Assembly: GCA_964017235.1 (NCBI GenBank)
Contig: OZ024931.1
Span: 105,356,221-105,420,220, forward strand
DNA: 64,000 nucleotides
Source of the DNA: Sabellastarte sp. h YS-2021
Lineage: Eukaryota; Annelida; Polychaeta; Sabellida; Sabellidae
Direction of reading: 5' to 3'
The notes under the pieces are model-generated. The model worked only from the letters and a program-made list of their open reading frames with translations. It had not been told where the DNA came from and made no database searches. The position numbers were made by a program, and so were the translations under genes. This document shows positions 34,588-44,237 of the stretch, piece by piece; position 1 is the stretch's first letter; every line of letters begins with the position of its first letter.

Positions 34588-35585
34588 AAGTTTTGACCTA
34601 GCTCCTGTAGTTTTGTCTCTATAACATCAGTTTGTTTATTAGTTGGTCATGTGATGTCACAGTCACGTCCCTTGGTATGGAGGTACACAGTCTCTGTGGG
34701 GCTTTGGGTTTTGTGCTTGTGGACACTGGATGCTTATCTTTGTCCCAATATTTATTATCGAAGAAAGTTACTGCAGTTCATATTTCATTGTAGGTGTTTT
34801 GCAGTTTGTTGTATGGGGAAGTCTGGTGTTGTCTTGTATATTGTCGGTATGGTTGTACAATTCACAATGAATTTTTCTCTGAAAATGGCTTTCTTTCTTC
34901 AGTATTGTGTGTGGGTTGTTGAATAAATTCATTGTTCATTGAAAACTTGGATTGTACCTTTACACACATATCTTTTTATACATTCAAGCAATATAATGAA
35001 CCAATGTTTTACTCTACTCATTTCTCTTGATATTCCCTTAAAGCATGTCTTTCTGTTTATTCATCATGGTAGTGGGGTATATGATACTGATTGGATGTCA
35101 TATTTACTGAAATGTAGCTGTACTTTTTCCCCCACAGCAAGGGGTACACAAGGGCTGTCAGGGTATTGTTTTCACCCATGGTGTCCGGATGGGCTGGAGG
35201 GCGGGTGGGCGGCGGGAAAAAGTTTGTCCGGGCTGTATCTCAGAAACCGTTACGTAAGGTGTAGGAAGTTGATACTTGGTAGGGACATTGGTTAGGATGT
35301 GTAGGTGTGCAACATCATGGTCTGACCTTGATTTGACCTTGCCGTAGTGACCTTGAGTTTGAAAATCTTGTCCGGGCTATATCTCGGAAACCGTAAGGTG
35401 TAGGAAGTTGATACTTGGTAGGGACATTGCTTAGGATGTGTAGGTGTACAACGTCATGGTCTTACCTTGAGTTGACCTTTGACCTTGCCGTAGTGACCTT
35501 GACCAATAAAATCTTGTTGCACCTTTGGGTCTGTCTTTTGATGCAGATGCTTTCGATGCAGCACTGTTAAAGTCATATTAGAATT

Positions 35586-37288
35586 ATGTCCACCCCCCTG
35601 GGGGGTGGATATATTATTTTTGCTTTTTTCGCCGTCCGATGTCCGGCGTCCGATGTCCGATGTCCGATGTCCGGCGTCCGATGTCCGGCGTCACGCATGG
35701 TTTCCGCTCATTTAAAGGAAAAGTATTAGAGCTATTGTCACCAAATTTGGTATGCAGGCTTATTGGGTCAGTAGCTTGCTTGGGATTGCTTTTGGCTGTT
35801 GTACCTCTTTTGCTTACTGAGTAATACTTAAGTACAGCTATTTTCAGTACCCATTGGTTTCCGTGCATTTAAGCCAAGATAATTAAAGATATTTTACTAC
35901 AATTTTGAATACAAGATTGTTATGTCCATAGCTCGCTTGGTATTGCATTTGGGACTGATAGCTTTGTCAGTACATGAGTAATAGCCATTTAGGTACTTCA
36001 TTGTGTATTTTCAGTACTACTTTTGAGTAATTTGCTAATATCTCAGAAACCGTAAGAGATAGAGCGATTTCGACAGAATTTTTGACTCACAGGGTAGTAG
36101 AAGAGTATTCTGTACAAAATTTTCGCCACTTTTGGCGGCCATCTTGAATTTTTGCGAAAAACGAAAAAATCTTAATATCTCCTTAACCGTGCGACATAGA
36201 GCGATTTCGTCGAAATTTTCGACCCACAGGGTATCTAAGGAATGTAATCTTTGCAATTTTCAAAAAATTTTCCCCTCCCCAAAAATGGCGGCCATTTTGA
36301 ATTTTCGAATTTTTGCCAAAAATGGCAAAACACAAATTTGCTTCTATCTCCTTAACCATGCGAGATAGAGCGATTTCGTCGAAATTTTCAACCCACAGGG
36401 TATCTAAGGAGTGTACTCTGCAATTTTCCAAAAATTTTCCCCTCCCCAAAAATGGCGGCCATTTTGAATTTTTGCCAAAAATGGCAAAACACAAATTTCC
36501 TTCTATCTCCTTAACCGTGCGAGATAGAGCGATTTCGTCGAAATTTTCGACCACAGGGTATTTAAGGAATGTAATCTTTACAATTTTCTAAAAAAATTTC
36601 CCCTCCCCAAAAATGGCGGCCATTTTGAATTTTCGAATTTTTGCCAAAAATGGCAAAACACAAATTTCCTTCTATCTCCTTAACCGTGCGAGATAGAGCG
36701 ATTTCGTCAAAATTTTCGACCCACAGGGTATCTAAGGAATGTAATCTTTGCAATTTTCAAAAAATTTTCCCCTCCCCAAAAATGGCGGCCATTTTGAATT
36801 TCGAATTTTTGCCAACAATGGCAAAACACAAATTTGCTTCTATCTCCTTAACCGTGTGAGATAGAGCGATTTCGGCGAAATTTTCGACCGAAGGGGTATC
36901 TAAGAAATGTACTCTTTGCAATTTTCCAAAAATTTTCCCCTCCCCACATATGGCGGCCATTTTGAATTTTCGAATTTTTGCCAAAAATGGAAAAACACAA
37001 ACTGGCCTTAACCGTGCAAAATAGAGTTATTTCGTTGAAATTTTCGACCCATAGGCTATCTAAGAAATGTACTCTTGGCAATTTTCAAAAAATTTTCCTT
37101 TTCCCAAAATTGGCGGCCATTTTGAATTTTCGAATTTTTGCCAAAAATAGATAAACAGTAATTTACTTCTATCTTCTTAACAAAAGGTTGATAGGGTGGA
37201 CATTACACATGATAATGTGTGTTCTTCTATGCTATCCTGTTTCTATTCATATGTCGCAGCTACAAGCAACAGGGCGTCCTATTTCTAG
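35586..37288 (+). mobile_element. Helentron-like non-autonomous element, family 2
   Basis: 5' inverted repeat ATGTCCACC (35586-35594) with an adjoining palindrome; 3' copy GGTGGACAT (37195-37203) with hairpin ACATTA...TAATGT; end CTAG (37285-37288). The paralogous repeat at 55316-55340 carries the empty site (GAATT|TATTAAG), which fixes both boundaries at a TT dinucleotide. Inside are a short TCCG(A/G)TG-type microsatellite (35634-35695) and about seven tandem units of ~165 bp. Non-coding; overlapping open frames on both strands come from the tandem units. Confidence 0.85.
36045..37185. repeat. tandem units of ~165 bp in family 2
   Basis: Each unit has 'gagatagagcgatttcgtcgaaattttcgaccca', 'gggtatctaaggaatgta', 'ttcccctccccaaaaatggcggccattttgaa' and 'ttgccaaaaatggcaaaacaca'. 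Units start near 36063, 36201, 36368, 36528, 36698, 36866 and 37020. Central units are the most alike, the outer ones more diverged. Confidence 0.88.
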
Positions 37289-37919
37289 TTTATTAAGAAT
37301 TGTACTTTTACAACTTCCCATTGTAACAGATGGAATTTCATCAAGTGAGCCACAGATTTTGCTCCAACACCACATTCATTGAATGTATTACCACTTCTGT
37401 ATGCATGGTAATATTCAAAACATCTAAACCATAATTCGGCCATGCAGATGTAGATAAAGAGTACATGCATTATCTTTCTCTTCGACATTATTTTCTCTAT
37501 TTAAACATTGTTTGGATCTGAATTTTGTATGGATGTAGTACTTCTATATCTCATGGTGTTAAAAATATGTCACTAGGCTGTGGGGTACAGGCATCTCTGA
37601 TGCTATTTTTGAAATTATATAAAGTGTACCTACCTGCCGAAAGCTTTTGTGTTACATTTGCATTGGGACATCGAGATATGCATGGGGTATTCACCTAAAT
37701 ATGACCTTTGTGGTAGCTTGTTTTGTTTTCATATGGGGTATTTAAAGCCATATGTTATGGAACCTAGTGTATTAACATTGGATGATTATCTTTAAATTTA
37801 CATTAAGAATAACTCACATTGAGATATGTTTTATCAAGCATGAAAGCTTTAACATGCATAATTGTTACTTGTCATATTTTTAATTTTATGTTAAAGTTTC
37901 CCACAATGCTGTGTTACAG

Positions 37920-37950
37920 GAAGAGGTACCTTGAAGTGGATTACCCGTTT
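37920..37950 (+). pseudogene. broken copy of TTYH exon 9 start (X1)
   Basis: The acceptor 'gctgtgttacag|g' is followed by coding for KRYLEVDYPF, clearly related to KGYLEVEEDDPF of exon 9 (47464-). The preceding intron also matches ('tatgttaaagtttcc'). It lacks the 6 bp between GTGGA and the Pro codon. It is cut off by the left end of the DIRS element; reading on gives a stop within about five codons. Phase is compatible with exon 8, so it could still be spliced as a poison exon. Confidence 0.75.
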
Positions 37951-38140
37951 ATTTTATTGCGTTAATACATCCTATCCAATGGACAATAGCTTATCCAGTC
38001 GGCGCAGACCGGCCCGCCAAACGTCAGAAAAAGACGTCCTGGCTTGCCGGTCTGTAGTACTAGTGCACTCGCCAGATGGCTTGTTGTACTTCCTTCCTGT
38101 CTAGACAGTGTAACGTCATGGCATCTTTTTCGTTTGGCGC
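37951..38140 (+). repeat. left inverted terminal repeat of DIRS-a1
   Basis: It is matched in reverse by 43855-44078. Shared blocks are CCTATCCAATGGACAATAGC, 'cagaccgg', 'gtcagaaaaagacgtcc', 'gccggtc(t/c)gtagtacta', 'cactcgccagatggc', 'acttccttcctgtctagacag' and 'cgtcatggcatctttttc'. The right repeat is slightly longer. Confidence 0.93.
38093..38130 (+). promoter_or_regulatory. conserved SBE-like and CRE-like sites in the DIRS repeat
   Basis: CTGTCTAGACAG contains the palindrome GTCTAGAC (a Smad-binding-element match), followed 10 bp on by AACGTCA, a decayed CRE. In the right repeat the CRE is perfect, TGACGTCA at 43869-43876, and likewise in the short element (58056-58063). Position just upstream of gag suggests promoter function; this is inference from motif matches. 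Confidence 0.35.
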
Positions 38141-38257
38141 AAACTAGTGCACACGGAAATTTTTCTGATTGCCAGTTTTTTTGTAAATTCTATATATTAT
38201 TGAAAGATTTTACTTTTTTGTGTGTGCTATCTTACTTAGGACATATCATAGCACAAA

Positions 38258-40193
38258 ATGTCGTCCCCAGGACAAAAGAGGGGCTCTTGCGGCTATGCAA
38301 TGGCCAGCTTTGATGGACACTTATATTGCGCCCACTGCAGGGATAAGGGCAAGCGTAAGGACACGTGTGTGGAAAACAAAGACTCCTCTAATTGTGTACA
38401 TTGTAACTCTCTGACCCCTGAGCAGCGGGCACAGTTGGCTACTCCTTCCTATAAGTTAAAAAAGTAGAAGAGGGAGGCAAAGAAATTAGAAACGGATTCT
38501 AATCCCCAGGACACTGAGTCTTTAGTAGACCCATCAGCCGTTTCTGTTATTGGGCCTGTGGATGGACCTGGAACCGTCAAATCTCCATCACTCCCTCCCA
38601 AAAAGAAAGCCAAGAAGGACAAACCTGTTACAAAGCCCAAGAAAGCTGTTGCCTCTGTTTCGTCCACGGACGGTAAGATTGCTGACTTAGACCTTAAATG
38701 GTCAGAACGATTTAATCGTTTGGAGGCGTTGCTGTTAGCCAAGTCTTTCCCACCTTCCTTCTCTTCGGATGTTAGGGTCACACCCTCTCACTCCCCACCT
38801 AATGTGGGTAAGGATACGGAACCTTTCTTCCAACCTACTAGCTCAACTTCATCTCTTCAGCGCACCAGCCCAGACCTTTCTGCTTCCAAGCAGTTGTTGG
38901 CAGGTAAGCAACCTTCTCAGGACCCTGATTCTGCTAAGCGCACTGGCCCAGACATTACAGACGCTGAAAAGCTCCAGTCGGCCGGTAAGCTAGTTACAGA
39001 GCGACCAGGAACAGGAAGTGGTTCTACTAGGCGCACTGGCCCAAACAGTAAGGTTGCTGCAAAGCACCAGTCGGCCGGTAAGCCGTCCCATTCATCTACA
39101 AGGCACACTGGTCCAGACCATTTTGCTTCCACGCAGCAGTCGACCGGCAAGCCTGTCACCAACCATCCCATAACCGACCAGTCTCACTCAAGCCGACCTC
39201 AGCCATCTTCTCTCACCGGCTCTTCATCTCCGGTGCTACACAGATGATCTAGGAGAGACAGTTTCTCTAGTATTAACTCAGCTACGGGAAGTGAGGTATC
39301 AGACCAACCCTCAGTGGAACTGTTTGTCGAAGAGGGAGAACTGTCAGATAATCCGGAGGTGGAGTTAGAACAAACTGTCTCAGAGGAACAGACTTATCGT
39401 GAGACCATGCGAGGAATGCGCTCCTACATGGGATGGTCTCATGTGCTTGATGTGGATAGCTCCAATCCTTCTGATGATAATCCCTTTGCTGGGCCCAAAG
39501 CCCCAGCACCCAGCAAAGTCTCTGTACAGATGCCGACTGAGGAATGGCTCTTCAAGAAACTGGCCAAACTGAATGTAACCTTAGTTTACGGTTACCCCTC
39601 CAGGACTGCAGAGGCCGGTGGACTGTTAATGGACCAATTTGTGAGAACGGCCAAGTCTAAGTCGAGATGGTATGGGATTTGCCCCGGACAGAAGAGCGAT
39701 TCACAGACCATGTCCGGTTGGAGTGTCAGTGCTTCCAAACTGAACAGCAGTTACACCGGAATTGCTAGGAAGGCTGGTATGGCTTCTACCCCACCTGCAT
39801 CACGTAGAATATCCCAGGATACACTGCGAAGATGGGAGCAGACAGCCAGGGAAGCCACAGTAATTTGTAACCAGGCAGCAAGCTTCAATCGCTGTATGTT
39901 CAAGGTTCAGCAGGACATGAACTCTCAAATGAAAGCTGTCCGGTTGGAAGGTAAAGGAAAGGGCTCCACCAAGTCTTCTGAGGCGCTGGATGAACTTCAA
40001 CACCTAATGGAATTCAATTCCAGCATAACACAATCAGCAGCCAAAGCTATGGAAGAAATCGGAGGGTCAGTCTGACCCCAGACCTGACAGACAGGCCTGG
40101 AAGAACATAGGCAAGAAGCAGTACCGACGGGGAAAAGGCAAGAGTTTCAACTTTTCATCCCGACCAGCCAAGGGCCAGCAGTCATATAAATGA
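38258..40193 (+). pseudogene. DIRS-a1 gag, broken
   Basis: The start ATG at 38258 gives MSSPGQKRGS, matching MASPGDKKGQ of the intact element at 59141. An N-terminal Cys cluster (YCAHCRDKGKRKDTC...NCVHC) is conserved. Two stops interrupt the same frame (TAG at 38465-38467; TGA at 39245-39247), and beyond 39314 the frame gives MRGMRSYMGWSHV, MPTEEWLFKKLAKLN and RRWEQTAREATVICNQAASF. Near 40060 a deletion of roughly 110 codons relative to the intact copy plus a frame change leads to the basic C-terminus RQAWKNIGKKQYRRGKGK...QSYK, stop 40191-40193. Gag would form the nucleoprotein particle; this copy cannot. Confidence 0.88.
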
Positions 40194-40209
40194 CAATCAC
40201 TGTTCAGAC

Positions 40210-42449
40210 ATGTTACAGGTACGACTGCTGGCCGGGAGCTCACCAAGAAAGACATTATTTGAAAGACATGTAAACTTTCCTGTTGTTTCTCATGTTCGTT
40301 CTGCAACCAGGCCTCCACAAAGGAAAGGTCTAAGTCCCGAATTGACAGATGTAAATCTCAAAAGTTGTCAATTAAATATGTCAGAGGTGTTTCTTCTGTC
40401 ACTCACTTGTGTTGTGTAAAAACCTGTAACAAATGTCAAACATGTTGCACAAAATCTGCCTGTAGGGGCCAGACTCCAAAACTTTTGGCAAACTGGGCTG
40501 GATCTGGGTGCTGGTCCGAAAGTAGTTCAAATCCTGAAATAGGGTTACACCCTCCCCTTTCGGATCCGGCCAAAACTTGCAAGGTCTCCCACAGTCATAA
40601 GCTGTTATGTCAATCCCCACAGGAACAGCTACCTGCTGGAGGCATTACATCAGCTTATAGACTAAAATGTGATAGAGCTAGTTCAAAACCAAACCTCTCT
40701 GGGGTTTTTCAACCGGCTGTTTTTGGTCCCAAAGCCTGAGCAAACTAAATTTTTTCTTCAAGGTGGAGAAATTCAAAATGAAGACACCAGAAACCATCAG
40801 GACATCCCTCCAACAAGGGGAGTGGGTCACGTTAATAGACTTCAAAGACGCCTACTTCCATATCCCCATACAGGAAAATATATATATCTGAGATTTCATG
40901 TCCAGGGTCAAACATACCAGTTCAAGGCTTTGCCTTTCGGTCTGTCAACAGCACCCTTGGAGTTCACTGTAGTAGTAGAGGAGGTAAAACTGATGGCCAT
41001 ACACAAGGGTATAAGAATCCACCAGTACCTAGACGACTGGTTGGTGAGAGCCACATCCCACCAGGCTTCTCTCCAGCACACCCAAGATCTAGTACAAATT
41101 TGTCAAGAACTAGGTTGGCTAGTGAATTTGGACAAATTGGAACTGGAACCAAAGCAAAGCTTCGATTTTGTAGGCTACCAGTTCGACCTCAGGGCCGGTC
41201 GGGTCCGACCGACACCGGACCGGTGGCAAAACCTTCAGGACAAAATACTGGAAACAATGTCTCTACCGACCTGTCCGGTCCAGCAATTCATGTCCCTGAT
41301 AGGTTTACTAACATCCACAGAAAAGCAAGTTCACCTAGGTCGACTGCATATGAGACCTATACAGTGGCATCTCAAAAACAATTGGAGGATACAGGAGTCA
41401 CTAGAAAAGGTTATTCCAATTCCCAGGTCCCTGCACCTTCACTTAAGATGGTGGCTAGAAGTAGACAATGTCCTCACAGGCCAACCATTACACCTAGTAA
41501 AACATGCGCTGCAAATCTTTACAGACGCATCAAAAGAAGAGTGGGGTGCTCACTTAAACGAACGCACAGCAAGAGGGGCTTGGTCACTACCAGAAAGCAA
41601 GCTACATATAAACTATCTGGAGCTAAAAGCAGTTTTTCTAGCCTTGAAAGAGTTTGAGACATCTGTGCCGGACGAATAGTTCTGGTGGCAACCGACAACA
41701 CTACAGTAGTATCATACATAAACAAAGAAGGAGGAATGAGGTCGGGTCTGCTATGTGTCCTTCTGTGGAGGACCTTAACCTGGTGTACCAGGAACTAAGT
41801 GACCCTCAAAGCCTATCACATCCCAGGCCGGCTGAATGTGATAGCAGACAAGCTATCCAGGCTGGGCCAGACCATTCAAACAGAGTGGTCCCTCCTTCAA
41901 GAGGTTTTCCAAGCCATATACAGCAGGTGGCACCGGCCCCAAATAGACTTGTTTGCTACGAGATTCAACAACAAGCTGCCTCTATTTGTGTCACCAGTAC
42001 CGGATCCCCTGGCCTCAGCAGTGGATGCACTCACTCTACCATGGGAGGATCTGGACGCATATGCCTTTCCACCAACAGCCATCTTGGGCAAAGTGGTGGA
42101 GAAATTACAGGACACCCCATGCAAGAAAATTATTCTGATTGCCCCAGGGTGGCCCAACATGCCTTGGTTTTGGGACCTAGTGGCCATGTCCAGCCAGATC
42201 CCACTAAGCCTGCCCAATCTGTTAACACAGCCATTCAATCAGATCCCTCACAGAAATCTGACAAACCTAAATCTCCATGCATGGCTCCTAGAGCCACAGC
42301 AATCAAAGAACAGGGCTTCTCTGAGGCAGTGGCGGCAAGAATTGAGGCCCCTCAAAGGCGATCAACCAGATCAGTCTATGAAGCAAAGTGGACCATTTTT
42401 ACAAAGTGGTGCATCTCTCATCAGGTGGACTTCGGGGCACCTCCTGTAA
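40210..42449 (+). pseudogene. DIRS-a1 pol: RT, RNase H, MT-like, frameshifted
   Basis: Recognisable blocks: FNRLFLVPKP; the RT catalytic Asp block TLIDFKDAYFHIPI (in a shifted frame near 40830-40870); FGLSTAPLEFT; HQYLDDWLV (YxDD-type catalytic motif near 41030); RNase H FTDASKEEWGAH, INYLELKAVFLAL, VATDNTTVVSYINKEGG and HIPGRLNVIADKLSR. A C-terminal region IDLFATRFNNKL...YAFPP...LIAPGWPNMPWFWDL resembles the Dam-methyltransferase-like domain of DIRS pols. A deletion near 40745 and frameshifts near 40890, 41670 and 41790 inactivate it. Confidence 0.9.
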
Positions 42450-43349
42450 AGTCAGTTGCTGACTTCCTTATGTACCTTTTTGAGGACAGGAAGTTACAGC
42501 CCAGCACCATTGATGGTTATAGGTCTGCCATAGCTGATAAACTGGGCAACTCACCCCTTAACATCGGCAAAGATGAAAATCTCACTTGTCTCCTGGATAG
42601 TTTCCATAGAGACAAACCCAAAGGCAGAAGGGGTATCCCTTCCTGGAACCTATCCCTGGTCTTACACCAGTTGACAAAGGCTCCCTTTGAACCGATTAAA
42701 GAGGCTTCCTTGAAGCATTTGACCTTCAAGACAATTTTCCTGTTAGCTCTTGGTTCAGGAAAATGCAGGAGTGAGATTCATGCTTGGCAGAACAGAAATA
42801 TCAGACACCAATCTGATTGGTCAAAAGTGTCCCTGTACCCATCTCCCAGCTTTCTTTCCAAGAACCAGCTGGCCAAGGAGGGTCCAGACTGTGTGGCCCC
42901 AGTGGTGATACCAGCCCTGGTCCCAACCCTGGATAGGTCCCTCAAGTCTGATAGGTCACTCTGTCCAGTCAGAGCTTTGTGTTACTACTTGGACAGGACC
43001 TCAGACCTCAGGCAGAACAAGGAGTTGGTCTTTGTCTCCTTCAAAAAAAGTTTTTGACAAGGACATTTCATCTGCCACCATCTCATGGATCAAACAAACT
43101 GTGATCCTATGTTACGAGCTCTCAGACCAAGAGGCCCTCACCCTGCATCAGGTTAAAGCCCATGATGTCAGGGCCTTTACAGCTTCCAAAGCCTTCCAGT
43201 CAGGAATCTCACTGGAACAAATATTATCAGCCTGTCACTGGAAGTCACACAACACCTTCACCCAATTCTACCTGAAGGATGTGGCTTGGGCTGATTTTGT
43301 GCTCTTTCATCTAGGTCCCGTATTGGCTGTTCAGCATATCCACCAGTGA
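42041..43349 (+). pseudogene. DIRS-a1 tyrosine recombinase, one frameshift
   Basis: The likely start ATG at 42041 is conserved with 63284 in the intact element. The frame overlaps the end of pol by 409 nt. Core-binding region: RRSTRSVYEAKWTIFTKWC, LQPSTIDGYRSAIA. Catalytic region: LALGSGKCRSEIHA (first Arg), then HQVKAHDVRAFTAS (His-x-x-Arg), CHWKSHNTFTQFYLKDV (His/Trp and nucleophilic Tyr). A run of seven A near 43045 puts the frame out by one, separating the first Arg from the HxxR and Tyr parts; six A would keep it open. It would insert the circular cDNA by recombination. Confidence 0.9.
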
Positions 43350-43514
43350 CCTGGTATTTTCGAGGAGATTTGTATATATGTAAATAGTTTGTACATAGTT
43401 TTAAAAAAAAACACAAAAAAAACTCAGACGTGCTTCCTTCGGGAGGTTTATTTCCTTCTCATGGGACTGAACTCATACCTCTCTTCCCCTACCTCAGAGC
43501 AGGTCTGTCAAAAA

Positions 43515-43532
43515 GGGGGGGGGGGGGGGGGG
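43515..43532. repeat. poly-G run
   Basis: Eighteen consecutive G residues between the recombinase gene and the internal complementary region. The length is likely variable or error-prone. Confidence 0.9.
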
Positions 43533-43697
43533 CAAGTCGGTGTGGACAGTTTAACCGGTCTCTGTCAGCCAACTATAGCCTTAAGGGTTTTCTGACCTCA
43601 AGGTCGACCCAAGCTTGGAAGAAATTTTGTTAGTTCTATTTATGAGTTCATTTAAGTCCCTTAAGTAACTTACCCGCCGACCAAGCGGTAGTTATTC

Positions 43698-43793
43698 AGC
43701 TATTGTCCATTGGATAGGATGTATTAACGCAATAAAATTGCAAATTTAATAAGTAAATTAAATTTTTATAAGTTAATACCCTGTCCAATGGAC
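43698..43793. repeat. internal complementary region of DIRS-a1
   Basis: 43698-43738 is the reverse complement of the left tip (AGCTATTGTCCATTGG...AACGCAATAAAA). 43735-43793 is the reverse complement of the right tip (TTGCAAATTTAATAAG...CTGTCCAATGGAC). The two meet over a shared AAAATT, so the sequence equals a right-left end junction read backwards. Confidence 0.92.
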
Positions 43794-43854
43794 ACACAAG
43801 ACCCTCCCACCAACCCCGCTATCAGCTTACTAGGGGTCTAATAGGTTTAGACAA

Positions 43855-44078
43855 TGAAAAAGATGCCATGACGTCACCCTGTCTAGACAGGAAGGAAGTA
43901 CGACATGCCATCTGGCGAGTGTACTTATCTAGTACTACGGACCGGCAAGCCGGTGGAAACACGGGACGTCTTTTTCTGACATTTTGCGGACCGGTCTGCT
44001 CCGACCGGATAAGCTATTGTCCATTGGATAGGGTTTTAACTTATAAAAATTTAATTTACTTATTAAATTTGCAATTTT
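43855..44078 (-). repeat. right inverted terminal repeat of DIRS-a1
   Basis: Reverse complement of the left repeat, with an extra ~13 bp near the 'tagtactaga(taa)' block and a different outer 40 bp (AACTTATAAAAATTTAATTT... ). Contains CCTGTCTAGACAGG and TGACGTCA. Confidence 0.92.
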
Positions 44079-44121
44079 GTTGTGTATCTATGTCTAACTT
44101 TCAAACAATGCTTTGCTACAG

Positions 44122-44150
44122 GAAGATATACCTTCAAGTGGATAGCCCAA
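44122..44150 (+). pseudogene. broken copy of TTYH exon 9 start (X2)
   Basis: 'tttgctacag|g' then KIYLQVDSP, related to exon 9 (KGYLEVEEDDP) and closest to copy X1 (both have GTGGAT and the 'acaatgct' block before the acceptor). The upstream 'ttttgttgtgtat(c/t)tatgt' matches the sequence before real exon 9 at 47424-47443. It is cut off by Helentron-like copy C. Reading on into that element stays open to 44239 and becomes poly-proline over the CCG tract. Confidence 0.75.
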
Positions 44151-44152
44151 TT

Positions 44153-44200
44153 ATTATATCCCCAGACGAAAGTCGGGGATATATTGGATTCAGGTCCGTC

Positions 44201-44237
<37 letters not shown>

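Larger units (their letters stand above)
35125..37610 (+). mobile_element. Helentron-like family 4 (copy R1), split by family 2
   Basis: The 5' part (35125-35585) has the CCCCACAG start and the 'tatctc(a/g)gaaaccgt...aaggtgtaggaagttgatacttggtagggacattg' units. The 3' part (37289-37610) matches 55331-55767 and carries CTGTGGGGTA (37578-37587), the inverse of TACCCCACAG, then a GCATC-tct-GATGC hairpin. Family 2 is inserted between them at 35586-37288. Non-coding. Confidence 0.75.
37951..44078 (+). mobile_element. DIRS-type retrotransposon, decayed copy (DIRS-a1)
   Basis: The element is about 6.1 kb with inverted terminal repeats whose outer extensions differ: left TTTTATTGCGTTAATAC, right ...AACTTATAAAAATTTAATTT...TTTGCAA. 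The internal complementary region at 43698-43793 is the reverse complement of the right and left ends joined together, the hallmark of DIRS elements that replicate through circles. Gene order is gag, pol (RT, RNase H, methyltransferase-like), tyrosine recombinase. All three are damaged by stops, frameshifts and deletions. It sits in the intron before exon 9 and has no clear target duplication, as expected for tyrosine-recombinase integration. Confidence 0.93.

Noticed and set aside
36035-37081. overlapping open frames on both strands
   Set aside because: They are by-products of the ~165-bp tandem units of Helentron-like family 2 and occur equally on both strands.
38769-39247. separate 229-codon gene between 38558 and 39247
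   Set aside because: It is in the same frame as the gag pieces before and after it, bounded by in-frame stops, and aligns in position with the low-complexity part of the intact gag.
41100-41657. 185-codon alternate frame inside DIRS-a1 pol
   Set aside because: It is a shadow of the RT/RNase H frame. Unlike the recombinase overlap, no matching long frame was evident in DIRS-b.
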